From positions 1 to 5,360 of the forward strand of contig CAKTER010000112.1 of the NCBI GenBank assembly GCA_934552695.1: a DNA stretch of 5,360 nt, read 5' to 3'. Made by a program: the position numbers and the translations under genes. Under the pieces are notes generated by a model that was not told the origin of the DNA, ran no database searches, and saw only the letters and a program-made list of their open reading frames with translations. This DNA comes from an uncultured Eubacteriales bacterium (GTDB lineage Bacteria > Bacillota > Clostridia > Lachnospirales > Anaerotignaceae). Positions 1 to 5,349 of this stretch are shown here, one piece after another. Numbering within the stretch: the stretch's first letter is position 1; each line of letters opens with the position of its first letter.

Positions 1-1266
1 GCGCTGGGCTACGGCAACGACAGGTACCACGACTTTGAAACCTTCTGGCCCGCCGACGTCCACTTTGTGGGCAAGGAGATCGTCCGGTTCCACTCCATCA
101 TTTGGCCGGCTATGCTGATGGCGCTGGATTTGCCTCTGCCCAAAAAGGTTTACGGCCACGGCTGGCTGCTGCTGTCCGGCGGCAAAATGAGCAAATCCAA
201 GGGCAACGTGGTGGACCCGGTGCTGCTGTGCGGCCGCTACGGCAGCGACGCCCTGCGGTACTTTTTGCTGCGGGAGTTCCCCTTCGGCTCCGACGGGAGC
301 TTCTCCAACGAGGCCCTCATTACCCGGATTAACGCCGATTTGGCCAACGATTTGGGCAACCTGCTGAGCCGCTCCGTGGCCATGGTAGAAAAATATTTCG
401 GCGGCTCCCTGCCGGCAGAGCGCACCGCCGCTCCGCTGGATGACGAGCTCATCGCCCTGGCCAATGCCCTGCGGGATAAGTACGAGGCCCATATGGAGGC
501 CTATGCCTTCCAAAGCGCTCTGGCCGAGGTGTTCACCCTGATTTCCCGGGCCAACAAATATATTGACGAAACGGCCCCCTGGGCTTTGGCCAAAAACGAG
601 GAGGACAAGCCCCGGCTGGCCGCCGTCCTCTACAACCTGCTGGAGTGCCTGCGGATTGCCGGAGTGCTGCTGACCCCCTTTATTCCCCAGTCGGCCCACA
701 AGCTGCTGGATCAAATCAACGCCCCCGCTGCCCTGCGTACCTGGGAATCGGCGGCCGTCTTTGGCCAGCTGCCTGCCGAAAACCCCGTCCACAAGGGCGA
801 GGCCCTCTTCCCCCGGATTGACGCCAAAAAGGAGCTGGCCGAGCTGGAGGCCGCCGAGGAGGCCGCCCGGGCCGCCGCACAGGCTAAGGCCAATGCCCCG
901 GAGGAAGCCCCGGCCGAAGAAGCCGTGGCCGAAAAGCCCGAAATTTCCATCGATGACTTCGACAAGGTGCAAATCCAGGTCTGCAAGGTGCTGGCCTGCG
1001 AAAAGGTAAAAAAATCGAAAAAGCTGCTGAAGTTCCAGCTGCAATGCGGCAGCGAGACCCGGCAGATTTTCTCCGGCATTGCCGGGGCCTATGACCCTGC
1101 AGACTTGATTGGCAAAAACGTGGTGGCCATTACCAACCTGCCGCCCCGGAAAATGATGGGGGATATGAGCTACGGCATGATTTTATCCGCCGAGGATGCG
1201 GAGGGCAATTTGTCGCTGCTCACCACCCTAAACCCCGACTTCCCCCACGGCGGCGAGGTACACTAA
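1..1266 (+). CDS. metG: Methionyl-tRNA synthetase, C-terminal two thirds (5' end outside window)
   Basis: Class I aminoacyl-tRNA synthetase that charges tRNA-Met in the cytoplasm, essential for translation. The frame is open from base 1, so the 421 residues seen are the C-terminal part; bacterial forms with the extra C-terminal domain are about 650 residues, so roughly 230 are missing, including the HIGH motif and zinc knuckle. Visible in order: the family motif HFVGKEIVRFH (residues 21-31), the ATP-binding KMSKS loop at residues 62-66 (nt 184-198), an all-helical anticodon-binding domain at about 125-245, an Ala/Glu-rich linker at about 270-313, and a Trbp111/EMAP-II-like tRNA-binding and dimerisation domain from about 315 to the end. 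The stop is followed after one base by tatD, whose ribosome binding site lies inside this gene. The Met at nt 67 is internal and not a real start. Identification is near certain. Confidence 0.97.
   Translation, partial: ALGYGNDRYHDFETFWPADVHFVGKEIVRFHSIIWPAMLMALDLPLPKKVYGHGWLLLSGGKMSKSKGNVVDPVLLCGRYGSDALRYFLLREFPFGSDGSFSNEALITRINADLANDLGNLLSRSVAMVEKYFGGSLPAERTAAPLDDELIALANALRDKYEAHMEAYAFQSALAEVFTLISRANKYIDETAPWALAKNEEDKPRLAAVLYNLLECLRIAGVLLTPFIPQSAHKLLDQINAPAALRTWESAAVFGQLPAENPVHKGEALFPRIDAKKELAELEAAEEAARAAAQAKANAPEEAPAEEAVAEKPEISIDDFDKVQIQVCKVLACEKVKKSKKLLKFQLQCGSETRQIFSGIAGAYDPADLIGKNVVAITNLPPRKMMGDMSYGMILSAEDAEGNLSLLTTLNPDFPHGGEVH
1255..1259 (+). promoter_or_regulatory. Ribosome binding site of tatD, inside the metG end
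   Basis: GAGGT lies 8 nt before the ATG at 1268, within the last codons of metG. This supports that ATG as the tatD start and suggests the two genes are translationally coupled. Confidence 0.65.
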
Positions 1267-1267
1267 G

Positions 1268-2041
1268 ATGTTTTTCGATTCCCACGCTCACTACGACGAC
1301 CCCCGGTTCGACGCTGACCGGGCCCGGCTGCTGCCCCGTCTCCACCAAAACGGGCTCAGCCGGGTGGTCAATGTGGGGGCCAATATGGCCTCGTCCCGCT
1401 CCTCGGTGGCGCTGGCTGCCCAATACGACTTTGTGTACGCCGCCGTAGGCGTACACCCCCACGACGCCGCCCGCCTCAACCACGGGGACTTGGGCGCTTT
1501 GGCGGCCCTAACGGAGCAGCCCAAGGTGGTCGCCTGGGGAGAGATTGGGCTGGACTACTACTACGACAACTCCCCCCGGGATATCCAGCGGAAGCGGTTC
1601 GCCGACCAGCTGGCACAAGCCCGCTCCCTCCATCTCCCGGTCATTATCCATTCCCGGGACGCCGCCCAGGAGACCTTTCAGCTCATCCGGGACAGCGGGG
1701 TACGGGAGGGGGTCATCCACTGCTATTCCGGCCACCTGCCCATGGCGCTGGACTATATCCAAATGGGCTTTTACATTGGGATTGGCGGGGTGGTGACCTA
1801 CCCCTCGGCCAAAAAGACCGCCGAGGTAGCCGCCGGGATCCCCTTGGAGCGGCTGGTGCTGGAGACGGATTGTCCCTACCTAACGCCCGTTCCCCGGCGG
1901 GGCGAGCGGAACGACTCGGGGAATCTGGTATATGTGGCAGAGGTAGTGGCCTGCCTGCGGGATTCCACCCCCATTGCGATAGCCCAGGCCACGGCCCAAA
2001 ACGCCTGCCGCCTGTACCGGCTGCCCCCGCTCCCCGCATAA
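1268..2041 (+). CDS. tatD: TatD-family metal-dependent DNase/hydrolase
   Basis: Member of the TatD branch of the amidohydrolase superfamily, a TIM-barrel enzyme with two metal ions; characterised members are 3'-5' exonucleases or DNases of the cytoplasm. At 257 residues it has the usual full length. Metal-site motifs are all present: HAH (His6, His8) near the N-terminus, GVHPH at 61-65, GEIGLDYYYD with Glu92, PVIIHSRDA with His128, IHCYSG with His151, and ETDCPYL with Asp201. The TPVPRRGERN segment after it is the usual TatD signature. The start is fixed by a ribosome binding site 8 nt upstream and by the conserved N-terminus. It begins one base after metG; the same order (metS then yabD/dayD) is known in Bacillus, so this is an ancestral Bacillota pair. 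Its exact substrate in the cell cannot be read from sequence. Confidence 0.95.
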   Translation: MFFDSHAHYDDPRFDADRARLLPRLHQNGLSRVVNVGANMASSRSSVALAAQYDFVYAAVGVHPHDAARLNHGDLGALAALTEQPKVVAWGEIGLDYYYDNSPRDIQRKRFADQLAQARSLHLPVIIHSRDAAQETFQLIRDSGVREGVIHCYSGHLPMALDYIQMGFYIGIGGVVTYPSAKKTAEVAAGIPLERLVLETDCPYLTPVPRRGERNDSGNLVYVAEVVACLRDSTPIAIAQATAQNACRLYRLPPLPA

Positions 2042-2045
2042 GCTC

Positions 2046-2052
2046 AGGAGGT
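2046..2052 (+). promoter_or_regulatory. Ribosome binding site of the TetR-family gene
   Basis: AGGAGGT lies 5 nt before the ATG at 2058, just after the tatD stop. It is near-ideal and shows that the regulator has its own efficient translation start within the metG-tatD transcript. Confidence 0.8.
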
Positions 2053-2057
2053 GCCTT

Positions 2058-2627
2058 ATGTCTTTGGTAACCAAGCGGGCGCTGGTTGCGTCCCTAAAAA
2101 AGCAGCTGCAAAAAAAGCCCCTCAACAAAGTCACCATCAGCGATATTACCGACGACTGCGGGATGAACCGCATGACCTTTTACTACCATTTTAAAGATAT
2201 TTATGATTTGGTAGAGTGGGCCTGTGTGGAGGACGCCCGGCAGGCGCTGGCGGGGAAAAAGACCTACGACACCTGGCAGGAAGGGTTTTTGCAAATTTTG
2301 GAGGAGCTGCTCAGCAACAAGGCCTTTATCCAAAACGTATACCATTCCGTCAGCCGGGAGCAGGTAGAGCTATATCTGCACAAGATGACCTATGACCTGG
2401 TCATCAACGTAATCGAGGAGAAAGCCCGGGGCATGGCCGTCCGGGAGGACGACAAAGCCTTTATCGCCGACTTTTTTAAGTATGCGCTGGTGGGGATTAC
2501 CCTGGACTGGATTAAAAACGATATGAAAGAAGACCCCCGGCGGATTGTTGACCGGCTGAACCGGACGATTTCCGGGGCGATTTCCGCAGCGCTGGAGCGC
2601 TTTCGGACGGATAAGCCGGCGCCCTAA
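2058..2627 (+). CDS. TetR/AcrR-family transcriptional regulator
   Basis: A 189-residue one-component regulator, normal length for TetR proteins. The N-terminal helix-turn-helix is clear: residues about 24-45 with KVTISDI (helix 2), DDCGMNRM (turn and recognition helix) and the hallmark TFYYHF at 40-45. The remaining 140 residues are mostly helical and would bind a ligand and dimerise. The overall pattern (short N-terminus, CGMNRMTFYYHFKDIYDLVEW-like segment split across 34-54) recalls the DhaS-like group with a TetR_C_8 type C-terminal domain; that subgroup call is from memory. The gene starts 16 nt after tatD, so it is probably on the metG-tatD transcript, and it ends before the terminator at 2772. 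The next gene is ohyA on the same strand. Inference: it controls ohyA, perhaps sensing a fatty acid or acyl-CoA. The ligand is unknown. Confidence 0.93.
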   Translation: MSLVTKRALVASLKKQLQKKPLNKVTISDITDDCGMNRMTFYYHFKDIYDLVEWACVEDARQALAGKKTYDTWQEGFLQILEELLSNKAFIQNVYHSVSREQVELYLHKMTYDLVINVIEEKARGMAVREDDKAFIADFFKYALVGITLDWIKNDMKEDPRRIVDRLNRTISGAISAALERFRTDKPAP

Positions 2628-2726
2628 CGAACCGGCCAACCGCCGGGCCTTGTTTGGCTTCCGGTGTCCGTCTCCCTATCCCAAGCCGCTTCCTGCCGGA
2701 ATGGTTCCTCTGCAAAATCCCGGTCA

Positions 2727-2758
2727 TTTTTCATCAAGTCGCTCCCTTTGATAAAAAA
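2727..2758. repeat. Imperfect AT-rich inverted repeat, possible operator
   Basis: TTTTTCATCAA (2727-2737) and TTGATAAAAAA (2748-2758) are inverted copies matching at 10 of 11 positions, separated by 10 nt. It lies between the TetR gene and ohyA, upstream of the terminator hairpin. It shares the word TGATAAA with that hairpin. It could be a protein binding site or a chance A/T palindrome. Confidence 0.35.
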
Positions 2759-2771
2759 AATATCGATTGCG

Positions 2772-2807
2772 GCGCTGTGATAAATTCTTTATCACGGCGC
2801 TTTTTTT
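2772..2807 (+). terminator. Intrinsic terminator after the TetR gene
   Basis: Arms GCGCTGTGATAAA (2772-2784) and TTTATCACGGCGC (2788-2800) form 13 pairs (one G-U) closed by a 3-nt loop TTC, followed directly by seven T (2801-2807). This is a textbook Rho-independent terminator for the metG-tatD-tetR transcript, about 145 nt past the tetR stop. The inner part GTGATAAA/TTTATCAC is also a near-perfect DNA palindrome and could double as an operator. Confidence 0.85.
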
Positions 2808-2812
2808 GATTA

Positions 2813-2841
2813 TGGTAAACCAAAACCGGATATGCTATCTT
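2813..2841 (+). promoter_or_regulatory. Candidate extended -10 promoter for ohyA
   Basis: TGC followed by TATCTT (2833-2841) fits an extended -10 element. A weak -35, TGGTAA (2813-2818), stands 17 nt upstream of the hexamer. An alternative is TTGATT (2806-2811) with TATGCT (2831-2836) at a long 19-nt spacing. Transcription would start near 2848, leaving a leader of about 60 nt before the ATG. It begins just after the terminator T-tract, as expected for an independently transcribed ohyA. The hexamers are only moderate matches. Confidence 0.4.
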
Positions 2842-2894
2842 AAGCTCATCCAAAGGAAAACCAACCATTCCCCGCCCCGGCGGGACAAAAAAAC

Positions 2895-2902
2895 AAGGAG
2901 GT
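2895..2902 (+). promoter_or_regulatory. Ribosome binding site that sets the ohyA start
   Basis: AAGGAGGT ends 7 nt before the ATG at 2910, an ideal distance. A TTG in the same frame at 2904 is only 1 nt from this site and so cannot be the start. The ATG at 2910 is therefore preferred. Confidence 0.85.
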
Positions 2903-2909
2903 CTTGGTT

Positions 2910-4685
2910 ATGTATTACGGAAGCGGCAACTACGAGGCCTTTGCCCGGCCCCAAAAACCCGAAGGCGTGGACGGCAAATCGGCTTATATCATCGGCAGCG
3001 GTCTGGCGGCCTTAACCGCAGCCTGTTATCTGGTGCGGGATGCCCAAATGAAGGGCGAACGCATTCATGTTTTGGAAAAGGGCAACCTGCCCGGCGGCGC
3101 CTGCGACGGCTACCGGTTTGAAAACCTGGGCTATGTGATGCGGGGCGGCCGGGAAATGGACAACCATTTCGAGGTTATGTGGGACTTGTTCCGTTCCATC
3201 CCCTCCATTGAGACCGAGGGCGTCAGCGTACTGGATGAATACTACTGGCTGAACAAAAAGGACCCCAACTTCTCCCTGTGCCGGGCCACCGAAAACCGGG
3301 GCCAGGACGCCCACACCGACGGCAAGTTCGCTATTTCCGATAAGGGCGCCATGGAGATTATGAAGCTGTTCTTCACTCCCAACGAGGAATTGCAGGATAA
3401 AAAGATTACCGACTTTTTCGACGACGAGGTGTTAAACTCCAATTTCTGGCTGTATTGGCGCACCATGTTCGCCTTTGAAAACTGGCACAGCGCCCTGGAA
3501 ATGAAGCTTTACATCCAGCGCTACATCCACCACATCGGCGGCCTGCCCGACTTTACCGCCCTGCGGTTCACCAAATATAACCAGTACGAATCCATGATTT
3601 TGCCCATGGTAAAATATTTGGAACAGGCCGGGGTGCAGTTCCACTACGGCGTCCAGGTCACCAATGTGTTGTTTGATTGCAAGCCCGGCCGGAAGGTAGC
3701 TACCCGCATCGAGGTATTGGACGGCGGCGAGCAAAGCGCCATCGACCTAACGGAAAACGACTTGGTCTTTATCACCAACGGCGGCTGTGTGGAAAACTCG
3801 TCCCTAGGCAGCCAGAACACCCCGGCGGCCTACAACACCGCCTTAAAGCCCGGCGGCGGCTGGGATATGTGGAAGCGGATTGCCGCCCAGGACCCGGCCT
3901 TTGGCCACCCCGAAAAGTTTTGCAGCGACCCGGAGCAGACCAACTGGATGAGCGCCACGGTGGAAACGCTGGACGCCAAGATTTTGCCCTACATTAAAAA
4001 AATCTGCAAGCGGGATCCCCTCAGCGGCGGGGTCGTCACCGGCGGCATCGTTTCGGTCAAGGACTCCTCCTGGCTGATGAGCTGGACCATCAACCGCCAG
4101 CCCCAGTTCCGGGATCAGCCCAAGGGCCACTGCCTGGTATGGGTGTACTCCCTGTTTACCGACAAGCCCGGCGACTTTGTGAAAAAGCCCATGCGGGAAT
4201 GCACCGGCAAGGAAATTTGCATGGAGTGGCTGTATCACATCGGCGTTCCCGCAGCCGAAATTGAGGAGCTGGCCACGAACAGCGCCAACACCGTGCCTGT
4301 GATGATGCCCTATATCGACGCTTTCTTTATGCCCCGGGCCTATGGCGACCGCCCCGACGTGGTGCCCTCCGGTGCCGTCAACTTCGCCTTTTTGGGCCAG
4401 TTTGCCGAAACCCCCCGGGATACCATTTTTACCACCGAGTATTCCATGCGGACCGGCATGGAGGCCGTGTATACCCTGCTGAACGTTGACCGGGCCGTGC
4501 CCGAGGTGTGGGGCAGCGTGTACGACGTCCGGTGCCTGCTGGACGCCACCGTAAAGCTGCGGGACGGCAAGCCCATTACCGATATGGACTTGAACCTGAT
4601 GGAAAAGGTGGTGCTGAAAAAGGCACTGGAAAAGATTGCCGGCACCGATGTAGAAAAGCTGCTGAAGGAGTACAAAGTCATTTAA
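2910..4685 (+). CDS. ohyA: Oleate hydratase (myosin-cross-reactive antigen family, FAD-dependent)
   Basis: Adds water to the cis-9 double bond of oleate and related free fatty acids to give 10-hydroxy acids; known members need bound FAD, act at the inner face of the membrane and help bacteria tolerate unsaturated fatty acids. The protein has 591 residues, the usual length of the short form. Seen: an N-terminal MYYGSGNYEAFARP segment typical of the family, the FAD dinucleotide fold IIGSGLAALTAA at 27-38 with acidic Glu56 ending the second strand, RGGREMDNHFE with Glu82, and EMKLYIQRYIHHIGG with Tyr201. Glu82 and Tyr201 match, in type and number, the catalytic pair I recall for Staphylococcus aureus OhyA. 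ICKRDPLSG, FTTEYS and LLNVDRAVPEV are further family blocks. The Lys-rich helical end (about 565-591) resembles the membrane-contacting tail. The gene has its own ribosome binding site and terminator and appears monocistronic. No defect is seen. Confidence 0.97.
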   Translation: MYYGSGNYEAFARPQKPEGVDGKSAYIIGSGLAALTAACYLVRDAQMKGERIHVLEKGNLPGGACDGYRFENLGYVMRGGREMDNHFEVMWDLFRSIPSIETEGVSVLDEYYWLNKKDPNFSLCRATENRGQDAHTDGKFAISDKGAMEIMKLFFTPNEELQDKKITDFFDDEVLNSNFWLYWRTMFAFENWHSALEMKLYIQRYIHHIGGLPDFTALRFTKYNQYESMILPMVKYLEQAGVQFHYGVQVTNVLFDCKPGRKVATRIEVLDGGEQSAIDLTENDLVFITNGGCVENSSLGSQNTPAAYNTALKPGGGWDMWKRIAAQDPAFGHPEKFCSDPEQTNWMSATVETLDAKILPYIKKICKRDPLSGGVVTGGIVSVKDSSWLMSWTINRQPQFRDQPKGHCLVWVYSLFTDKPGDFVKKPMRECTGKEICMEWLYHIGVPAAEIEELATNSANTVPVMMPYIDAFFMPRAYGDRPDVVPSGAVNFAFLGQFAETPRDTIFTTEYSMRTGMEAVYTLLNVDRAVPEVWGSVYDVRCLLDATVKLRDGKPITDMDLNLMEKVVLKKALEKIAGTDVEKLLKEYKVI

Positions 4686-4723
4686 TCCAACCAACCGATT
4701 CCTTTCCTTTCTCCTCTTATTTC

Positions 4724-4752
4724 GCCAGAGCCGCTTCGGCTCTGGCTTTTTT
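4724..4752 (+). terminator. Intrinsic terminator after ohyA
   Basis: Perfect 10-pair stem GCCAGAGCCG (4724-4733) / CGGCTCTGGC (4737-4746) with a CTT loop, followed by six T (4747-4752). It lies 38 nt past the ohyA stop and is preceded by a pyrimidine-rich stretch. Strong Rho-independent terminator. Confidence 0.92.
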
Positions 4753-4783
4753 GTTGTCCTTTTTGTTGTCCTTTTTGTTGTCC
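4748..4783. repeat. Three exact tandem copies of a 12-mer
   Basis: TTTTTGTTGTCC occurs three times without a mismatch at 4748-4759, 4760-4771 and 4772-4783. The first copy overlaps the T-tract of the ohyA terminator, so the array looks like duplication of the terminator tail. Perfect identity suggests recent slippage expansion. Confidence 0.95.
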
Positions 4784-4843
4784 TTCTCTTTCGCCCTTGA
4801 CCTTTCCGCCCCCGCCTCCCCCCAGCGAGGGGGCGGGAGAGCC

Positions 4844-4873
4844 ACCCGGCGCCGTTAACGCCCTAAGCCGGGT
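4844..4873. repeat. Hairpin with shared loop, copy 1
   Basis: Stem ACCCGGC/GCCGGGT (7 perfect pairs) around a 16-nt loop. The stretch CGTTAACGCCCTAAGC (4853-4868), mostly loop, recurs at 4979-4994 with one change. Confidence 0.6.
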
Positions 4874-4965
4874 AGGCGAGCCCGGTTCCGAGCGGGCCAT
4901 ATCCGGTGACTGCCCTTGACCCAATTCCCGCCCAGCCAGCGCACCCCTTGCCGACCGAAGGGCTT

Positions 4966-5002
4966 TCCTCGCAGCGTACGTTAACGCCCTTAGCAGCGAG
5001 GA
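4966..5002. repeat. Hairpin with shared loop, copy 2
   Basis: Stem TCCTCGC/GCGAGGA (7 pairs), an A-A mismatch, two further G-C pairs, then a 17-nt loop. CGTTAACGCCCTTAGC (4979-4994) matches copy 1 at 15 of 16 positions, while the outer stem sequences are unrelated. Confidence 0.6.
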
Positions 5003-5054
5003 TACCCTGAGGGAGGCTTGGCAGGGCCTCCCCCTTTGCATCCTTTTCTTTTGA

Positions 5055-5102
5055 CCCTCGCCCTTCGCCCTTCTCCCTTCGCCCTTCTCCCTTCTCCCTC
5101 CT
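5055..5102. repeat. Heptamer tandem repeat with G-quadruplex potential on the minus strand
   Basis: Units CCCTTCG, CCCTTCT, CCCTTCG, CCCTTCT, CCCTTCT and CCCTCCT run end to end from 5061 to 5102, preceded by a 6-nt variant CCCTCG at 5055. The seven CCC runs (first bases 5055, 5061, 5068, 5075, 5082, 5089, 5096) are separated by 3 or 4 nt. The minus strand therefore has seven GGG runs with short loops, well above the four needed for a quadruplex. Confidence 0.85.
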
Positions 5103-5134
5103 TTCTATTCCCTCCCGCTCCTCGTCATCCAGTA

Positions 5135-5200
5135 TTTCCCAATTTTACCTCGATTTTATCCCAGCTTTTCCCAAAAATATCCGGTTTTTAATAGTTTTTT
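5135..5200. other. AT-rich stretch with roughly phased T/A tracts
   Basis: T-tracts begin at 5143, 5154, 5166, 5185 and 5195, with an A-tract at 5173, mostly 10-12 bp apart. Such phasing can bend DNA. It lies about 90-150 bp upstream of the promoter at 5289. No gene or site is recognised from 5103 to 5225 otherwise. Confidence 0.3.
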
Positions 5201-5225
5201 AATATCTTGCAAACCACGGTTTCTT

Positions 5226-5247
5226 GGGCTTTCCGGCCTCTTTTTTT
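5226..5247 (+). terminator. Weak terminator-like hairpin with T-tract
   Basis: A 4-pair stem GGGC/GCCT (5226-5229 / 5236-5239, one G-U) stands one base before seven T (5241-5247). The stem is short and competes with other pairings (CTTTCC/GGAAAG, GGGCTT/AAGCCC at 5262-5267). It could end a transcript arriving from the hairpin region, but support is thin. Confidence 0.2.
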
Positions 5248-5288
5248 GGAAAGTGGTGGACAAGCCCTAAAAAATGGGCAAAAATCAT

Positions 5289-5317
5289 TGCATAATTGTT
5301 ACGAATGTGTTAATATA
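5289..5317 (+). promoter_or_regulatory. Extended -10 promoter directed out of the window
   Basis: TTGCAT (5289-5294), a 17-nt spacer, then TAATAT (5312-5317) preceded by TGT (5309-5311), which makes an extended -10 element. The surroundings are AT-rich and there is no gene between it and the window end. Transcription would start near 5324. Confidence 0.5.
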
Positions 5318-5328
5318 TGGGTCGTGAG

Positions 5329-5349
5329 GGCGCAACCGACATTGTGCCC
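5329..5349 (+). other. Hairpin at the start of the downstream transcript
   Basis: GGGCGCAA and TTGTGCCC (5342-5349) form 8 pairs including one G-U, with a loop of about 6 nt. The window ends 11 nt later. It sits directly at the predicted transcript start, so it may be the first stem of a regulatory leader or a non-coding RNA. The class cannot be identified from the part seen. Confidence 0.45.

Larger units (their letters stand above)
4811..5034. other. GC-rich hairpin cluster, non-coding, function unknown
   Basis: About 225 nt with at least six short stem-loops and no convincing gene. They are: 4811-4819/4829-4837 (9 pairs, one G-U on the + strand), 4844-4850/4867-4873 (7), 4880-4884/4893-4897 (5), 4945-4949/4958-4962 (5), 4966-4972/4996-5002 (7, then a mismatch and 2 more), and 5011-5017/5026-5032 (7, loop TTGGCAGG). 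None is followed by a T-tract. The composition contrasts with the pyrimidine-rich and AT-rich flanks. It could be a structured RNA or a mobile palindromic intergenic repeat of the kind that litters some Oscillospiraceae genomes (impression from memory). Orientation is uncertain; the single G-U pair weakly favours the + strand. Confidence 0.5.

Noticed and set aside
2631..2665. Possible hairpin ACCGGCCAA / TTGGCTTCCGGT just after the TetR stop
   Set aside because: The pairing needs a bulge and there is no T-tract after it. The real terminator is clear at 2772-2807.
2767..3015. 82-codon + strand frame starting inside the terminator
   Set aside because: It starts in the terminator stem, overlaps the ohyA start in another frame, and has no ribosome binding site.
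3843..4694. Long open frame on the minus strand opposite ohyA (283 codons)
   Set aside because: Antisense shadow of a GC-rich gene: no family resemblance, His/Gly/Leu-rich composition, no ribosome binding site, and the + strand gene is certain.
4508..4858. 116-codon + strand frame overlapping the end of ohyA
   Set aside because: It overlaps ohyA out of frame and ends in Leu/Ser/Phe repeats produced by the T-rich 12-mer array; this is not a real membrane protein.
4875..4960. tRNA gene suggested by GGTTCCGAGC resembling a T-arm
   Set aside because: No acceptor stem, D-arm or anticodon arm can be fitted around it on either strand.
4853..4994. Two-copy 16-nt direct repeat as phage or integron attachment sites
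   Set aside because: There is no integrase or cargo, the copies are only 126 nt apart, and each sits in its own hairpin, so a shared structural loop explains them better.
4682..5041. 119-codon minus-strand open frame over the hairpin region
   Set aside because: The predicted protein is low-complexity (poly-Gly and a Gln-Gln-Lys repeat read from the 12-mer array), and it crosses the terminator and repeats. It resembles no known family.
5055..5102. CRISPR array
   Set aside because: The 7-bp units are contiguous with no unique spacers, and there are no cas genes.
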